Below are positions 1 through 10,200 of a stretch of 64,000 nucleotides of DNA, one piece after another. A program made the position numbers and the translations under genes. The notes below the pieces were generated by a model. The model saw only the letters and a list, made by a program, of their open reading frames with translations. It was not told the DNA's origin and did no database searches. Each line of letters starts with the position of its first letter. Within the stretch, counting starts at the first letter, position 1. The stretch comes from Ananas comosus (lineage: Eukaryota; Streptophyta; Magnoliopsida; Poales; Bromeliaceae): assembly GCF_001540865.1 (NCBI RefSeq), contig NC_033628.1, forward strand, positions 10,210,069 through 10,274,068. Reading direction: 5' to 3'.

Positions 1-1064
1 CTACCAATTTTTTTCGTTAAAGCAGTAACTAAGTTAAAACTAAAGGACACTACAGCGAATATTCTATAAATCTAAGTGGGATATCTAAAATTTTTTATAT
101 ATAATTTAATAAAATATTAATGAAAAATGTAACGAAAAGATAGAAATGAAATCACAAGACAATAACTGAATATACTTTAAATCACAGAATACTAAAATAA
201 AATAATATGAAATCATAAGGATGATATTTGAAGTTTATCCCTGAAAAAAAAAAAAAAAAAAATACAGGAGCCTCTCCCTCCTCCACACGTAGACATAAAT
301 TACGTATTATCCATTTCCCTCTCACCGAATGCGAAGGGTGTGAGAAACTAAGTAAAAATATTCACACGTCCCTTCCACTATTACGTATCCGCGTATTTAT
401 TGCTACAACCAAACTCCGAATATTCCCGCAACATTTATTCGGGCCTTTTCGACTCACACACCATCATTTCCCGCTTGGATATGATTCAAACGCAACGAAA
501 TAAGAAAGAAAAAGCCTTGATTTTGTGCTGTTTGGTTCTCACCAAAATAATTTAGAGTTTTTTTTTTTTCTGAAAACGTATTTTCTGTTTATTTGATTTA
601 AAAAAAAAACTATAAATAAAAAGTTTTTCACAAAAGTTTTTTTTTAAAAAAAGATAATTTTCACAAGTTTTTGAGAAATCCAACATATAATAATAGTCCT
701 TGGCATAAGAGATGTTTGGCTTTTCGAAAAATATTTCAAATAACAAATTTTTCGCTTCTGTTTAGCACTAAAAAAAATCAACTCCTATAATATTCATAGG
801 ATAGTAATAATTCTATTTAATAAAAAGAAGTTGAGATTGGTTGCATTTTCGCGGCACACCGAGACTCGTCGCATTTGGGCAAAATTGGGACGGGACCCAC
901 CTCACCTCAACCTCACAACAGCGCCCTATCACTCCGGCAGGGATCGGATATGTGACCTCGTTGTGTCATCTCACATCACCTGTTCGATCGTTTTATCAGT
1001 TACAAATATCTGAACGGCATGCAACTACAACGAGATAAGAACACACATAATAATTTATTTTAAA

Positions 1065-2035
1065 GGGTTATTTGCATACACATTCCTACAAATATAGTGA
1101 ATTACGAAAATATTTCTGTAAAACAAAAATTCCATAAGTTGTTCCTTCAAAAGTCCTAAGTTATGTAGATATGTCCCTTCGGTTAACATCCGTTAGTGAT
1201 ATGTTTATTTTTTAACAGTATATTCGTGAAATGACCATTTTACCTTCATAAATATATCCCTCCAAAAGTTTTTCTTTTTCCTTCTTTTTCTCTTCCTCTT
1301 CGGACTGTCGAAGCGGACGACGGCGGCGGCGGCGCGGGGTCGGGTTCGCCAGCGAAGAAGAAGAGGGAAGAACGCCGGGGCACCGGAGCTCTACCCGGAG
1401 CTCGTCGCCCTCAACGCCGTCCCCTCCCTCGTTGGCCTCCTCGACCACGACATCGCCGACATCGCCGTCGACGTCGTCTCCCTCCTCACCGACCTCACCG
1501 ACGCCGACGTCCTTGGCGACCACGACGACCCCGTGCACGCCCTCGTCGCCGCCCACGTCGACAACAACACCCTAGAGCTTCTCGTCTAGAAACTCGCCCG
1601 CCTTTCTGAGGCCGACCCCGAAGAGGTTCTTCTCCCTCGCCGGTGACGAAGAAGAGGGAAGAGGAAGAGAAAGAAGGAAGAAGGAAGAAGAAGGGAAAAG
1701 AGGAAGAGGGAAGAGGAAAAGGAAGAGGGCTCGCCACCGTCGCTGCCGTCCCGCCGTATCTCCTCGCCGGCGACGAAGAAGAAGGAAGAGGAAGAGGAAG
1801 AGGAAGAGGAAGAGGAAGAGGAAGAAGGGTAAATACGTCAATTTACACTATAATTAACCATTAACCATGGTTAAGTATTTTAACCGTGGTTAACGAAAAT
1901 TTTCTAACATATCTGGATGGCAGGGACATATTTGCATAACTTAGGACTTTTGCAGGGACAACTTATGGAGTTTCCGTTTTGCAGGGATATTTCCGCAATT
2001 CACTATATTTGCAGGGACGTGTATGCAAATAACTC
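1065..2035 (+). mobile_element. Pack-MULE carrying a CTNNBL1 gene fragment, copy 1
   Basis: The element starts GGGTTATTTGCATA and ends with the inverted form TATGCAAATAACTCT. The terminal inverted repeats extend about 120-150 bp, with matching text such as AAGTCCTAAGTTATG on the left and CATAACTTAGGACTT on the right. Copy 2 has a clear 9-bp target duplication, which together with the long TIRs indicates the Mutator superfamily. Here the right target site is cut after TATC by the N at 2040. Between the TIRs is a GC-rich cargo (about 1300-1830) unlike the AT-rich flanks, with a captured exon piece and a GAAGAG-rich low-complexity stretch. Confidence 0.8.
1383..1630 (+). pseudogene. Captured fragment of beta-catenin-like protein 1 (CTNNBL1)
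   Basis: Read from 1383 in frame, the translation starts PELYPELVALNAVPSLVGLL and continues with IADIAVDVVSLLTDLTDADV and LSEADPEEV. This is the conserved armadillo-like core of CTNNBL1, a spliceosome-associated armadillo-repeat protein. About 80 residues of a much longer protein are present. An in-frame TAG at 1587-1589 interrupts this copy where copy 2 has CAG (Gln). There is no convincing start codon and the sequence ends in GAAGAG repeats. It is therefore a transduplicated exon fragment, not a working gene. The family call is from remembered family sequence and needs a protein search. Confidence 0.75.
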
Positions 2036-2485
2036 TATCNTAAATAAATCAAACCGAATCAATCCAATTATTTTTGTTCGATTCAGTTTGTTTCGTGCCT
2101 CTAATTCGGTTCGTTTTGAATTTTTGAAAACTTTTTTATACAAAACCATAACCCTAAATAGAAACAGGAGCTAGGGAGCCTCTCCCTCCTTCACTCGTTG
2201 GTTGTAGACGCCTCGCGTGTGTGTAGAAGGATAACTTTGTGCGCACGTGGTTGGATAGGCTTTCGCTGGGACCCGAAGCGCGACAATATCTTTCTCCTAA
2301 TTTCCTAATTTCAATATCTCATTCATTTGTTTCAATACCGTGCTTTCAATTTTTAGATTTGTAATAAAAAAAAATTCCGATTGTTCCATAGCTAACACGT
2401 GTGTGGAGATAAAGAGGGTTTTTTTAGTATATTTTGGAATTTTTTTGGTTTCGATCGATTCGCTTTGAATTTTTAAAAATAATAA

Positions 2486-3084
2486 AAGAAAACTTTAAAT
2501 ACCATTTCTGTGGTTAGGGGTGGCAATCCAGCTCGCTGTTCGCGAGCCAGCTCGTGTTCGGCTCTAAATGAGCTCGAGATCGGCTCGAAATTAGCTCGAG
2601 ATCGGCTCGCTCATTTAGTAAACGAGCCGAACATGAGCTGGGGTCAGTTCGCTTGTGTTCGGCTCGATAACAGCTCGAATACATATATTTTATATTTATA
2701 TAATTTATATANACTTCACCTCGCTCGTGTTCGGCTCGTTTACACCCCTACCTGTGGTTTCACACTTTCTCACTTTAGTACTCTATGCATTAAAGTGTGT
2801 CAATTTAGTGTTCTATAATTTTATTTTTATCTTTTTATTATCGATTCTACTAATTTTTTTCGTTAAAGTAGTAACTAAGTTAAAACTAAAGGACACTCAA
2901 GCAAATATTCTATAAATCTAAGTGGGATATCTGAAATTTTTTATATATAATTTAATAAAATATTAATGAAAAATATGACGAAAAGATATAAATGAAACCA
3001 CAAGACACTAATTTGATATATTTTAAATCACAGAATACTAAAATAAAATAATACGAAATCAGGGTGATATTTGAAGTTTATTCC
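2486..3084. mobile_element. MULE-like element of the 'CCTGTGGTTTCACACTTT' family, hosting a hAT insertion
   Basis: The left end GAAAACTTTAAATACC and right end GGGTGATATTTGAAGTTT are inverted. Inside are the family words TCACACTTTCTCACTTTAGTACTC and CACAGAATACTAAAATAAAA. The same family appears at 32475-33093 and 40268-40625, and its right end is at about 180-245. It is split by a hAT-like insertion at 2515-2750. It has no coding capacity. Confidence 0.6.
2515..2750. mobile_element. Non-autonomous hAT-like element (TAGGGGTGGCAA family)
   Basis: The ends TAGGGGTGGCAA and TTTACACCCCTA are near-inverted. An 8-bp target duplication is visible, TCTGTGGT at 2507-2514 and CCTGTGGT at 2751-2758, as expected for hAT transposons. 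The interior is rich in GCTCG/GAGC words (GTGTTCGGCTCG). A single N lies inside at 2712. It is inserted in the CCTGTGGTTTC element. Confidence 0.75.
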
Positions 3085-3894
3085 AAAAAAAAAAAAAAAA
3101 TACAGGAGCCTCTCCCTCCTCCACACGTAGACATAAATTACGTAGTATCCATTTCCCTCTCACCGAATGCGAAGGGTGTGAGAAACAAAGTAAAAATATT
3201 CACACGTCCCTTCCACTATTACGTATCCGCGTATTTATTGCTACAACCAAACTCCGAATATTCCCGCGCCCGCAACATTTATTCGGGCCTTTTCGACTCA
3301 CACACCATCATTTCCCGCTTGGATTTGATTCAAACGCAACGAAATAAGAAAGAAAAAGCCTTGATTTTGTGCTGTTTGGTTCTCACCAAAATAATTTAGA
3401 ATTTTTTTTTTTTTTCATGAAAACGTATTTTCTGTTCATTTGATTTTAAAAAAAAAGTATAAATAAAAAGTTTTTCACAAAAGCTTTTTTTTTTTTTAAA
3501 GATAATTTTCACAAGTTTTTGAGAAATCCAACATATAAGAGATGTTTGGCTTTTCGAAAAATATTTCAAATAACAAATTTTTCGCTTCTGTTTAGCTCTA
3601 AAAAAATCAACTCCTGTAATATTCATAGGATAGTAATAATTCTATTTAATAAAAAGAAGTTGAGATTGGTTGCATTTTGGCGGCACACCGAGACTCGTCG
3701 CATTTGGGCAAAATTGTGACGGGACCCACCTCAACCTCAACCTCACAACAGCGCCCTATCACTCCGGCAAGGATCAGATATGTGACCTCGTTGTGCCATC
3801 TCACATCACCTGTTCGATCGTTTTATCAGTTACAAATATCTGAACGGCATGTAACTACAACGAGATAAGAACACACATAATAATTTATTTTAAA

Positions 3895-4851
3895 GGGTTA
3901 TTTGCATATATGTTCCTGCAAATATAGTGAATTGCGAAAATATTCCTGCAAAACGAAAACTCTATAAGTTGTCCCTGCAAAAGTCCTAAGTTATGCAGAT
4001 ATGTCCCTCCTGTTAACATCCGTTACTGATCTGTTTATTTTTTAACAGTGTATTCATGAAATGACCATTTTACCTTCACAAATATATGCCTCCAAAAGTT
4101 TTTCTCTTCCCTTCTCTTTCTCTTCCTCTTCGGACCGTCGAAGCGGACAACGGCGGCGGCGGCGCGGGGTCGGGTTCGCCAGCGACGAAGAAGAGGGAAG
4201 AATGCCGGGGCACCGGAGCTCTACCCGGAGCTCGTCGCCCTCAACGCCGTCCCCTCCCTCGTTGGTCTCCTCGGCCACAACATCGCCGACATCGCCGTCG
4301 ACGTCGTCTCCCTCCTCACCGACCTCACCGACGCCGACGTCCTCGGCGACCACGATGACCCCGCGCACGCCCTCGTCGCCGCCCTCGTCTACAACAACGC
4401 CCTTGAGCTTCTCGTCCAGAAACTCGCTCGCCTTTCCGAGGCCGACCCCGACGAGGTTCTTCTCCCTCGCCGGTGACGAAGAAGAGGGAAGAGGAAGAGG
4501 AAGGAGGAAGAAGGAAGAAGGAAGAAGAAGGGAAAAGAGGAAGAGGGAAGAGAAAAAGGAAGAGGGTTCGCCACCGTCGCTGCCGTCGTCGCCACATCTC
4601 CTCACCGGCGACGAAGAAGAAGGAAGAGGAAGAGAAGGAAGAGGAAGAAGGGTAAATACGCCAATTTACACTATAATTAATCATGGTTAAGTATTTTAAC
4701 CGTGGTTAACGAAAATTTTCTAACAGATCTGGACGGCAGGGACATATCTACATAACTTAGGACTTTTGCAGGGACAATTTATAGAGTTTCCGTTTTGTAG
4801 GGATATTTTCGCAATTCACTATGTTTGCAGGGACGTGTATGCAAATAACCC
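3895..4851 (+). mobile_element. Pack-MULE carrying a CTNNBL1 gene fragment, copy 2
   Basis: This is the better-preserved copy. The 9-bp target duplication TATTTTAAA lies at 3886-3894 and 4852-4860. The TIRs start GGGTTATTTGCATA and end TATGCAAATAACCC and are more than 100 bp long. A 9-bp duplication with long TIRs is diagnostic of Mutator-like elements, and a captured host exon makes it a Pack-MULE. No transposase is encoded, so mobility would depend on an enzyme supplied in trans. Confidence 0.85.
4213..4457 (+). pseudogene. Captured CTNNBL1 fragment (no in-frame stop in this copy)
   Basis: The same piece as at 1383-1630, here open throughout: PELYPELVALNAVPSLVGLL at the start, a middle IAVDVVSLLTDLTDADVLGD, then LELLVQKLARLSEADPDEV. 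The codons are GC-rich, in contrast to the transposon ends. The homology stops at a GAAGAG-rich stretch. Capture from a GC-rich host exon is the simplest reading. A chimeric transcript is possible but nothing in the sequence requires one. Confidence 0.75.
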
Positions 4852-4860
4852 TATTTTAAA

Positions 4861-5599
4861 CTATGCATCATTTTGCATTATTTATTCAATTATNTTGGAT
4901 AGTTTAGATAAGCTCTCTATATTTTTATCTAATAATTATTAGGTTAATTTCTCTAGTACCCTCCTTAAAAGGTTGTAATTTTATAAATGATCCTTCAAAT
5001 CAGAAAATATTATTGGTGCTTTTATATACATTAAAAGGCTTAGGATTTATGCTTTGAGTTTGAGGTTTAGAGGGGCATTTGCGATAGTTGTATATATATT
5101 CAGAGGGTTATGATTGATAGATTTATATGCTTAGCAGGGTGTGAATGATATTTTAGAATTTGAAAGAGCATGTATGATATTTAGAAGTTGTAGAGAATTA
5201 TGTTTGAAATTGCATGCCCCTATAGTTTATTTGTGCTAAAGCTTTATTTGGAATAAGAAAATAATGATTTTCTGCCGTTGGAAAGTATGATAAAGATATA
5301 TTTTGTTTACTTTTGTAAATTATAATGCATTGTACAAATTATGCTAATTCGCAAAATCTTCTTATGCTACAATTTCAATCTCGTTTTTGGCCAAATAGTG
5401 TAAGGCAATTCTCACTGCTAAGAGCAATTAATGTTACTTGTACACCCAAAAATTGATATAAATTTTATATTTTCACCGTACTAAGATTAATTTTTTCACA
5501 CTAATCTTATTACTCTGTATCTTTATTATAATATTAGAATTGAATAGGAATTAACCTAACTGAAGTTAGACTAATGAATGGTGAAGTGTAAAATTTATA
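4861..5599. other. AT-rich intergenic DNA
   Basis: No open reading frame with coding character and no clear transposon ends. A single N is at 4894. The sequence is AT-rich with scattered short repeats. Confidence 0.6.
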
Positions 5600-6328
5600 G
5601 GCTAAATTACAGAAAACCTTCCTATCGAAATCCGATTTTTCACTTTCCCTTCCTCTCATTTAAAAACCTACGCTTTGCTCCCCTAAAAAATAAAAAATGT
5701 TCACAGGAATGTACGGTGTTAATAGTGTTTAGGGATGCAAATGGATCCGGGTTGGTGGAGCTCCGCCCCGATCCGCCCCGAATGGGGTGGTAAGTGGGAA
5801 CAAAAAATACAAAAAAATATAACCCGCCCCGAATCCGCCCCGATCCGCCAAGTAAATGGAGCGGGAGGTGGGAGACTCTTTTCTTCCTTCAATCCGCTCC
5901 GATCCGTCAAAAATCCGGCTCCCGCCCCGATCCGCCCCGAATGGAGCGGTAAGTGGGAGCCAAAAATAAAATGAAAAGTAACTCGCCCCGAATCCGCCCC
6001 GCCCCGATAAGAAATGGAGCGGGAGGTGGGGGAACTCTCCCGCCCCCGGATCCGCCCCGTTTGCATCCCTAATAGTGTTGATAAGATGATCAAAATGCCC
6101 TCTCCCTCTTCCTCTCCTCCCCCAACCCTCCTTTATCTGTAGAAGGGTATTTTTGGTATTAAAAAATATATAATAATGGAATATCGACAGAACCTTAACG
6201 GAATACTGATGGCAATGTCCAAAGTGAATATTTTTTATTTTTTAGGGGGGCAAAGTGTAAGTTTTTAAATGACAGGGTGGAAAAGTGAAAAATCGAATTT
6301 TTATATAGGGGTTTTCTATAATTTAACC
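5600..6328. mobile_element. Non-autonomous MULE (GGCTAAATTACAGAAAACC family) hosting a hAT element
   Basis: Begins GGCTAAATTACAGAAAACC and ends GGTTTTCTATAATTTAACC. The 9-bp target duplication AAATTTATA is exact on both sides (5591-5599 and 6329-6337). The TIRs continue inward (AATCCGATTTTTCACTTT on the left, AAAGTGAAAAATCGAATTTT on the right). It is interrupted by a hAT-like element at 5730-6071. Relatives are at 42400-42750 and, truncated, at about 20800-21028. Confidence 0.85.
5730..6071. mobile_element. hAT-like MITE (TAGGGATGCAAATGG family)
   Basis: The terminal inverted repeats are TAGGGATGCAAA and TTTGCATCCCTA, with an 8-bp target duplication ATAGTGTT at 5722-5729 and 6072-6079. The GC-rich interior contains repeated GATCCGCCCCGAATGGAGCG-type blocks in direct and inverted order. 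It is nested in the MULE at 5600-6328. A second copy lies at 57478-57880. Confidence 0.88.
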
Positions 6329-6681
6329 AAATTTATATCCATTTTTTGTGTGTATAACTAGAATGGCTCTTTGGAATTAATGAGATCGGGATAAGAAACC
6401 TAATAAAGGAAAATGGTACCTATACACTTATATATGATTGTAAGATTTATACTTTAATTTATCCTAGGATTCACAAAATGCTTCTAAATTTTTACTTTTA
6501 TAAGAAGATTGATAAGATAAGTGAAAAAATATAGAATTTTAGATGAGTGAAATTGAAAAATCTACGCCAATCTTTAGGTGTACAGATAGCATTGCTTGTT
6601 AATTAAAGCCTAATTTGCCCAATAAGAGCTCACCCAAGAACATTTTGAATTCAATTATGTGAAGAAGTACTAATATTTTTA

Positions 6682-7201
6682 GGGACAATTGCTTATATAT
6701 TCTTCAAAACTTCGAAAATATTTAATTTATCTCTACGTTTTTTTTGTTTCTAATATACCTCTCCCATATTCCTCCATTATCCAAAAATACTCATACAGTT
6801 ACCATCCGTTAAGTTATTTCGGATTAAACGTAAGTTAAATATTTAGCAGAGTAAAAAAAAAATCAAAATATCTCTTTTATTCTTAACTTAAGAACAAATA
6901 AGAAAAGCTGGTACTGGTAGAAAGGTATATTTAAAAAGATAAAAAATTAAAATATTTCTTTTGCCCCTAACTTAAGGACAAATAAGAAAAGTTGGTGATA
7001 GTAAAAGGGTGTATTTGAAAGGACAAAATAGTAATTTCACAAAAATAATGGCTATTGCTAATAGTTCACTCATAGAATTTAACTTTGGAGATATATTTGA
7101 AATAACTTGGAAGGTAAAAAAGGTATTTTTAATATTAGCCTTCTAAGAGGGATAAATCAGAAAGTCAAAATTTTTTTAAGAGTATATAAGCAACTGCCCC
7201 T
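6682..7201. mobile_element. MITE of the GGGRCAATTGCTTATATATTCTTC family
   Basis: The ends AGGGACAATTGCTTATATAT and ATATAAGCAACTGCCCCT are inverted. The interior has inverted AAGGACAAATAAGAAAAG blocks. Relatives are at 27474-27999 and 44737-47510. No coding capacity. Confidence 0.75.
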
Positions 7202-7623
7202 CATTTTTATTAGAATTTTTAAATAAATCCTTTTGTTGTAGAACTTTTTGACTTTTTATTAGTGCAATGCTACCTGGCAATCTATGCGATTAAAAATAAG
7301 TATGAATTTTATATCCTATTCATCCAAAAAATCAAGTAATTTTTGAATTCTACTTTGTGAAGAAGCAATAATATGGTTAATTAAAATTTTCAAATAAATT
7401 CTTATGTTATAGAACTTTTGATTTTTTAGAAATACAATGCTACCTTGCTAAGTTGCTATCAGGGCACCGAACGATAGTGATAAAATTTATATCCCATTCA
7501 TCCAAAAGTCACTTTTATTGTGCTAGTCATATCACAAACTCTCTGTTTTTAATATTGAATACTGAAAGAGTTGTTTGAACGCTTTGACGAGGGGATGTAA
7601 GATTTATACCTTACTTTTTTAAG

Positions 7624-7880
7624 ATACCGTTTGGTTCGGGTATAAGCAAAAACTAGCTATTAAAGGAATAGATACAAATATGGAGATAAGAAAAATAGTG
7701 TTTGGATGAAAATTGGGTTGTTTCCGGGGATAAGAACAATTTTAGATAGTTTTATATAAAAAATGAAGGTGTTGGTAGGAATAACTGAGAACTACTATTC
7801 TTGGATAAAAAATTAACGTTTGGATATAAAGAGGAGATAAGGGCCTATTCCTATTCCTATCCCTTAACCAAACGCTGCCT
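7624..7880. mobile_element. Short MITE with ACCGTTTGGTT ends
   Basis: The left end ACCGTTTGGTTCGGGTATAAG and right end CCCTTAACCAAACGCTGCCT are inverted. The ends contain the CGTTTGGTT word common to several small elements here (45403, 54757). About 257 bp with no reading frame. Confidence 0.6.
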
Positions 7881-9710
7881 AAAGGAAGTCCATGGTATAG
7901 CAGTTATGCCATATCGATTATGTCCAACCAATCACATTTCTCATTCTAAGAGAAATGTATAAAAAATTATATATTTTTGTAAAAATTATAATAGAATAGA
8001 TGAAAGACTTAACAGCGTAAGTTCATCTGGTTCATAGTACCATATATCATTTTATGTTGTCATGACTCCTCTCCACGAGTCCGTCATATTTATAAGAACC
8101 ACTAACTGGACTGCATCACATTGCATAGAAGTGTATTTTGGTTCAGTTTAGTCCTATGTGGATCCAAAAATATGACATATCTACTTAAATTATCCAACAG
8201 ACAAGTTAAAGCCTATTAAAAACTGCAAGCCTACATATCACTTTTCTATTATCTTATTAATTATTCGAATATGAAATTACTCGTAAGTAAATTATAGCAT
8301 TTACTTTTAGAGTCCTTGAATTGGATATGATGCTCCTAATATTTACGCAGAACACACATATATTTTTTTTCCTATTAAGAATCAACATTTAATGTTCCTG
8401 CTGTTTCCCTGCGTGTAAGTGCATAAATATGCACAGATAGGGTCCATCTTATTTCAACAATTATTATGATACTTTTACGGACACCTTCGACTGCAAGTGG
8501 TAAGAGATTTGATACCCGGTAATCGAGATTCTAAGTCGAAGTCTAGCTGTTTCATATTTTCAACTAAATTTATTAAAAAGTAATAAAAATAGGATACTAT
8601 TTTTCTTGAAAAAAATCTATTTTGATACTTTTAAGCTCCAAAACAATATTTATTTCACAATGTTTGTTACGCGACAAAGCACAAATCGACTCAACCTACT
8701 TTCCTCTTTGATAGTTCATAAACAATATGAACCATAGACCTCATATATAAATATATAAACAAAAACTCTTGTTATTTTGTGCATAACACATCAATAACTT
8801 ATATAAAAATAAGTATTTAAAAAAAATCTGTGCAATACTTTATTAAAATTTTGGCATATAATATTTTCTTCTTTATGAACAATCACAGGTGAAAAAGAGT
8901 GACACAGTAAGAAATATTATTATTAAAAAAAGAAGTTGTTATTGAAATAATATCTAAATAATAGGCACTTTTAGGCGAAAAATAGATACAAAAATTTAGG
9001 CAATTAGGTAGTAACACACAACTATTTCTACCTAGCTGATTTTTTATTTTTTTATTTTTGGTGAAAATGTTCAGTGTTTTTAATTTCCCCTCATGCTTAG
9101 ATTGGGCCTTGTTCACCAACCAACATGTAGTGGACCACTGCAATTTAGAATTTATCTTTTTTGTTTTTTAGCCGCTATTTACAATTTTAAATGGACCACT
9201 CAGTACTATGAACTGGAACCAGGAGAAAAGAATTGCCTGCACCCAGTGTTATCCTGCACCTCATACACCATACTAATATTTAAATAAATAAATGTCCCAA
9301 AATTATAAAGTTAAAAGTACGAGGAATCATAAATTTAAAATTCATTTTTAAAACATTTCAGCAGGCTTCATTACACAACAGGTAAAAACTAGAAGCCCAA
9401 CAGGCTTCTATATATTATAACTAAATAAAAATTAAAAATTTTAAAAGTTTACTATTTAGATATTAGCTATTCAGCTTATCCCAAAAACCAATAATATAGA
9501 GAAATGACACTGATCCACCCGAATAAAATAAATTTCAAAAATTTATAATGTTTTTTTGTAAACATTTTGAGTGCCATAAAACGCGCTACGATGGTTTAAA
9601 TGTTTACGTAAAAACTTACAAAAACTTATCTGATGAACTATAAGCTACCCAACTTTTCAAAATTGTAATTTTAGCGTATAATCTTTCAATTTATTTAATT
9701 TGAATTAGAC
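7881..9710. other. AT-rich intergenic DNA with a SINE-like remnant near 8480-8590
   Basis: No gene recognised. At 8480-8590 the words CAAGTGGTAAGAGATTTGATACC and CAACTAAATTTATT resemble the SINE family at 50379 and 56299, but diverged. The remainder is low-complexity AT-rich sequence. Two reading frames of 64 and 86 codons near 8883-9287 lack coding character. Confidence 0.5.
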
Positions 9711-9711
9711 A

Positions 9712-10200
9712 GTGTTAAAATCGGAACGGCGATAAATAGATTCAGAAAATAACTTAATGCAGAAAAAAAAAAAAAAAAGAGGAAAAAGCACACCGATATT
9801 TTACATGGTTCGGCCAACGGACTACCTCCACGGACGAAGATGGAGCAAATACTTTATTAATGTCGAAAGGCGGAGTACAAAGAAGACCTTTCAAGAAATC
9901 AAAACTTAATTAGATCGGAAACGCCGAAATCCGCATCGGTACAAGCGACTCCAAATAAGTGGCTCGGCTCCTCTCAGCCGTACGGACAATAACTCTTCTT
10001 AATGCTCACTTAATTAATTAGCATGGCTCTTAATTGGGTCGCCGCTTCATTAATTTGACCATAGCATGTATATATAGTACATGTCTCCTAAGTAGAGTCT
10101 AATCCTAATTCAATTAGAATTACACTCCTATTTATAATCCATATATATCAAATTAAATCTAAATTATATCTAATTTTAATTAAATTAGGATTTAACTCTA
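9712..10200. repeat. Retroelement-like non-coding repeat (TACATGGTTCGGCC block)
   Basis: Contains TTTTACATGGTTCGGCCAACG followed by CTACCTCCACGG. The related TTTACGTGGTTCGGCAATTG and CCTACGTCCACGG occur at 23888-23920. Such blocks recur in plant non-coding LTR-type repeats. I see no LTR pair or coding sequence, so the class is uncertain. Pieces of AATTAATTAG at 10005-10020 also occur at 23560-24330. Confidence 0.45.

Larger units (their letters stand above)
1..2039. repeat. ~2 kb direct repeat unit, copy 1
   Basis: This block matches 2848-4860 nearly base for base along its length. Examples are the shared starts CTACYAATTTTTTTCGTTAA, the motif CAGGAGCCTCTCCCTCCT and the shared Pack-MULE at the right end. 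The copies differ by scattered substitutions and small indels, so they are not identical. The offset is about 2847 at the left and 2816 at the right. The unit begins inside a MULE-like element (its right end is at about 180-245) and stops at the single N at 2040. It may be a tandem duplication, or two haplotypes or contigs joined end to end. Confidence 0.85.
2848..4860. repeat. ~2 kb direct repeat unit, copy 2
   Basis: This is the partner of 1-2039. The order of parts is the same: right half of the MULE-like element, then an AT-rich block with long A and T runs (about 3390-3650), a 250-bp mixed block, and the Pack-MULE. Copy 2 lacks a few short stretches of copy 1 (for example around 3530-3545) and has an extra GCCCGC near 3270. 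Past its end the sequence is single-copy up to the N at 4894. Confidence 0.85.

Noticed and set aside
4061..4690. 209-codon frame rich in Ser/Pro/Glu over Pack-MULE copy 2, and the similar minus frames
   Set aside because: These are low-complexity readings of GAAGAG and GCC/GTC repeats; the biologically meaningful frame is the CTNNBL1 frame from 4213.
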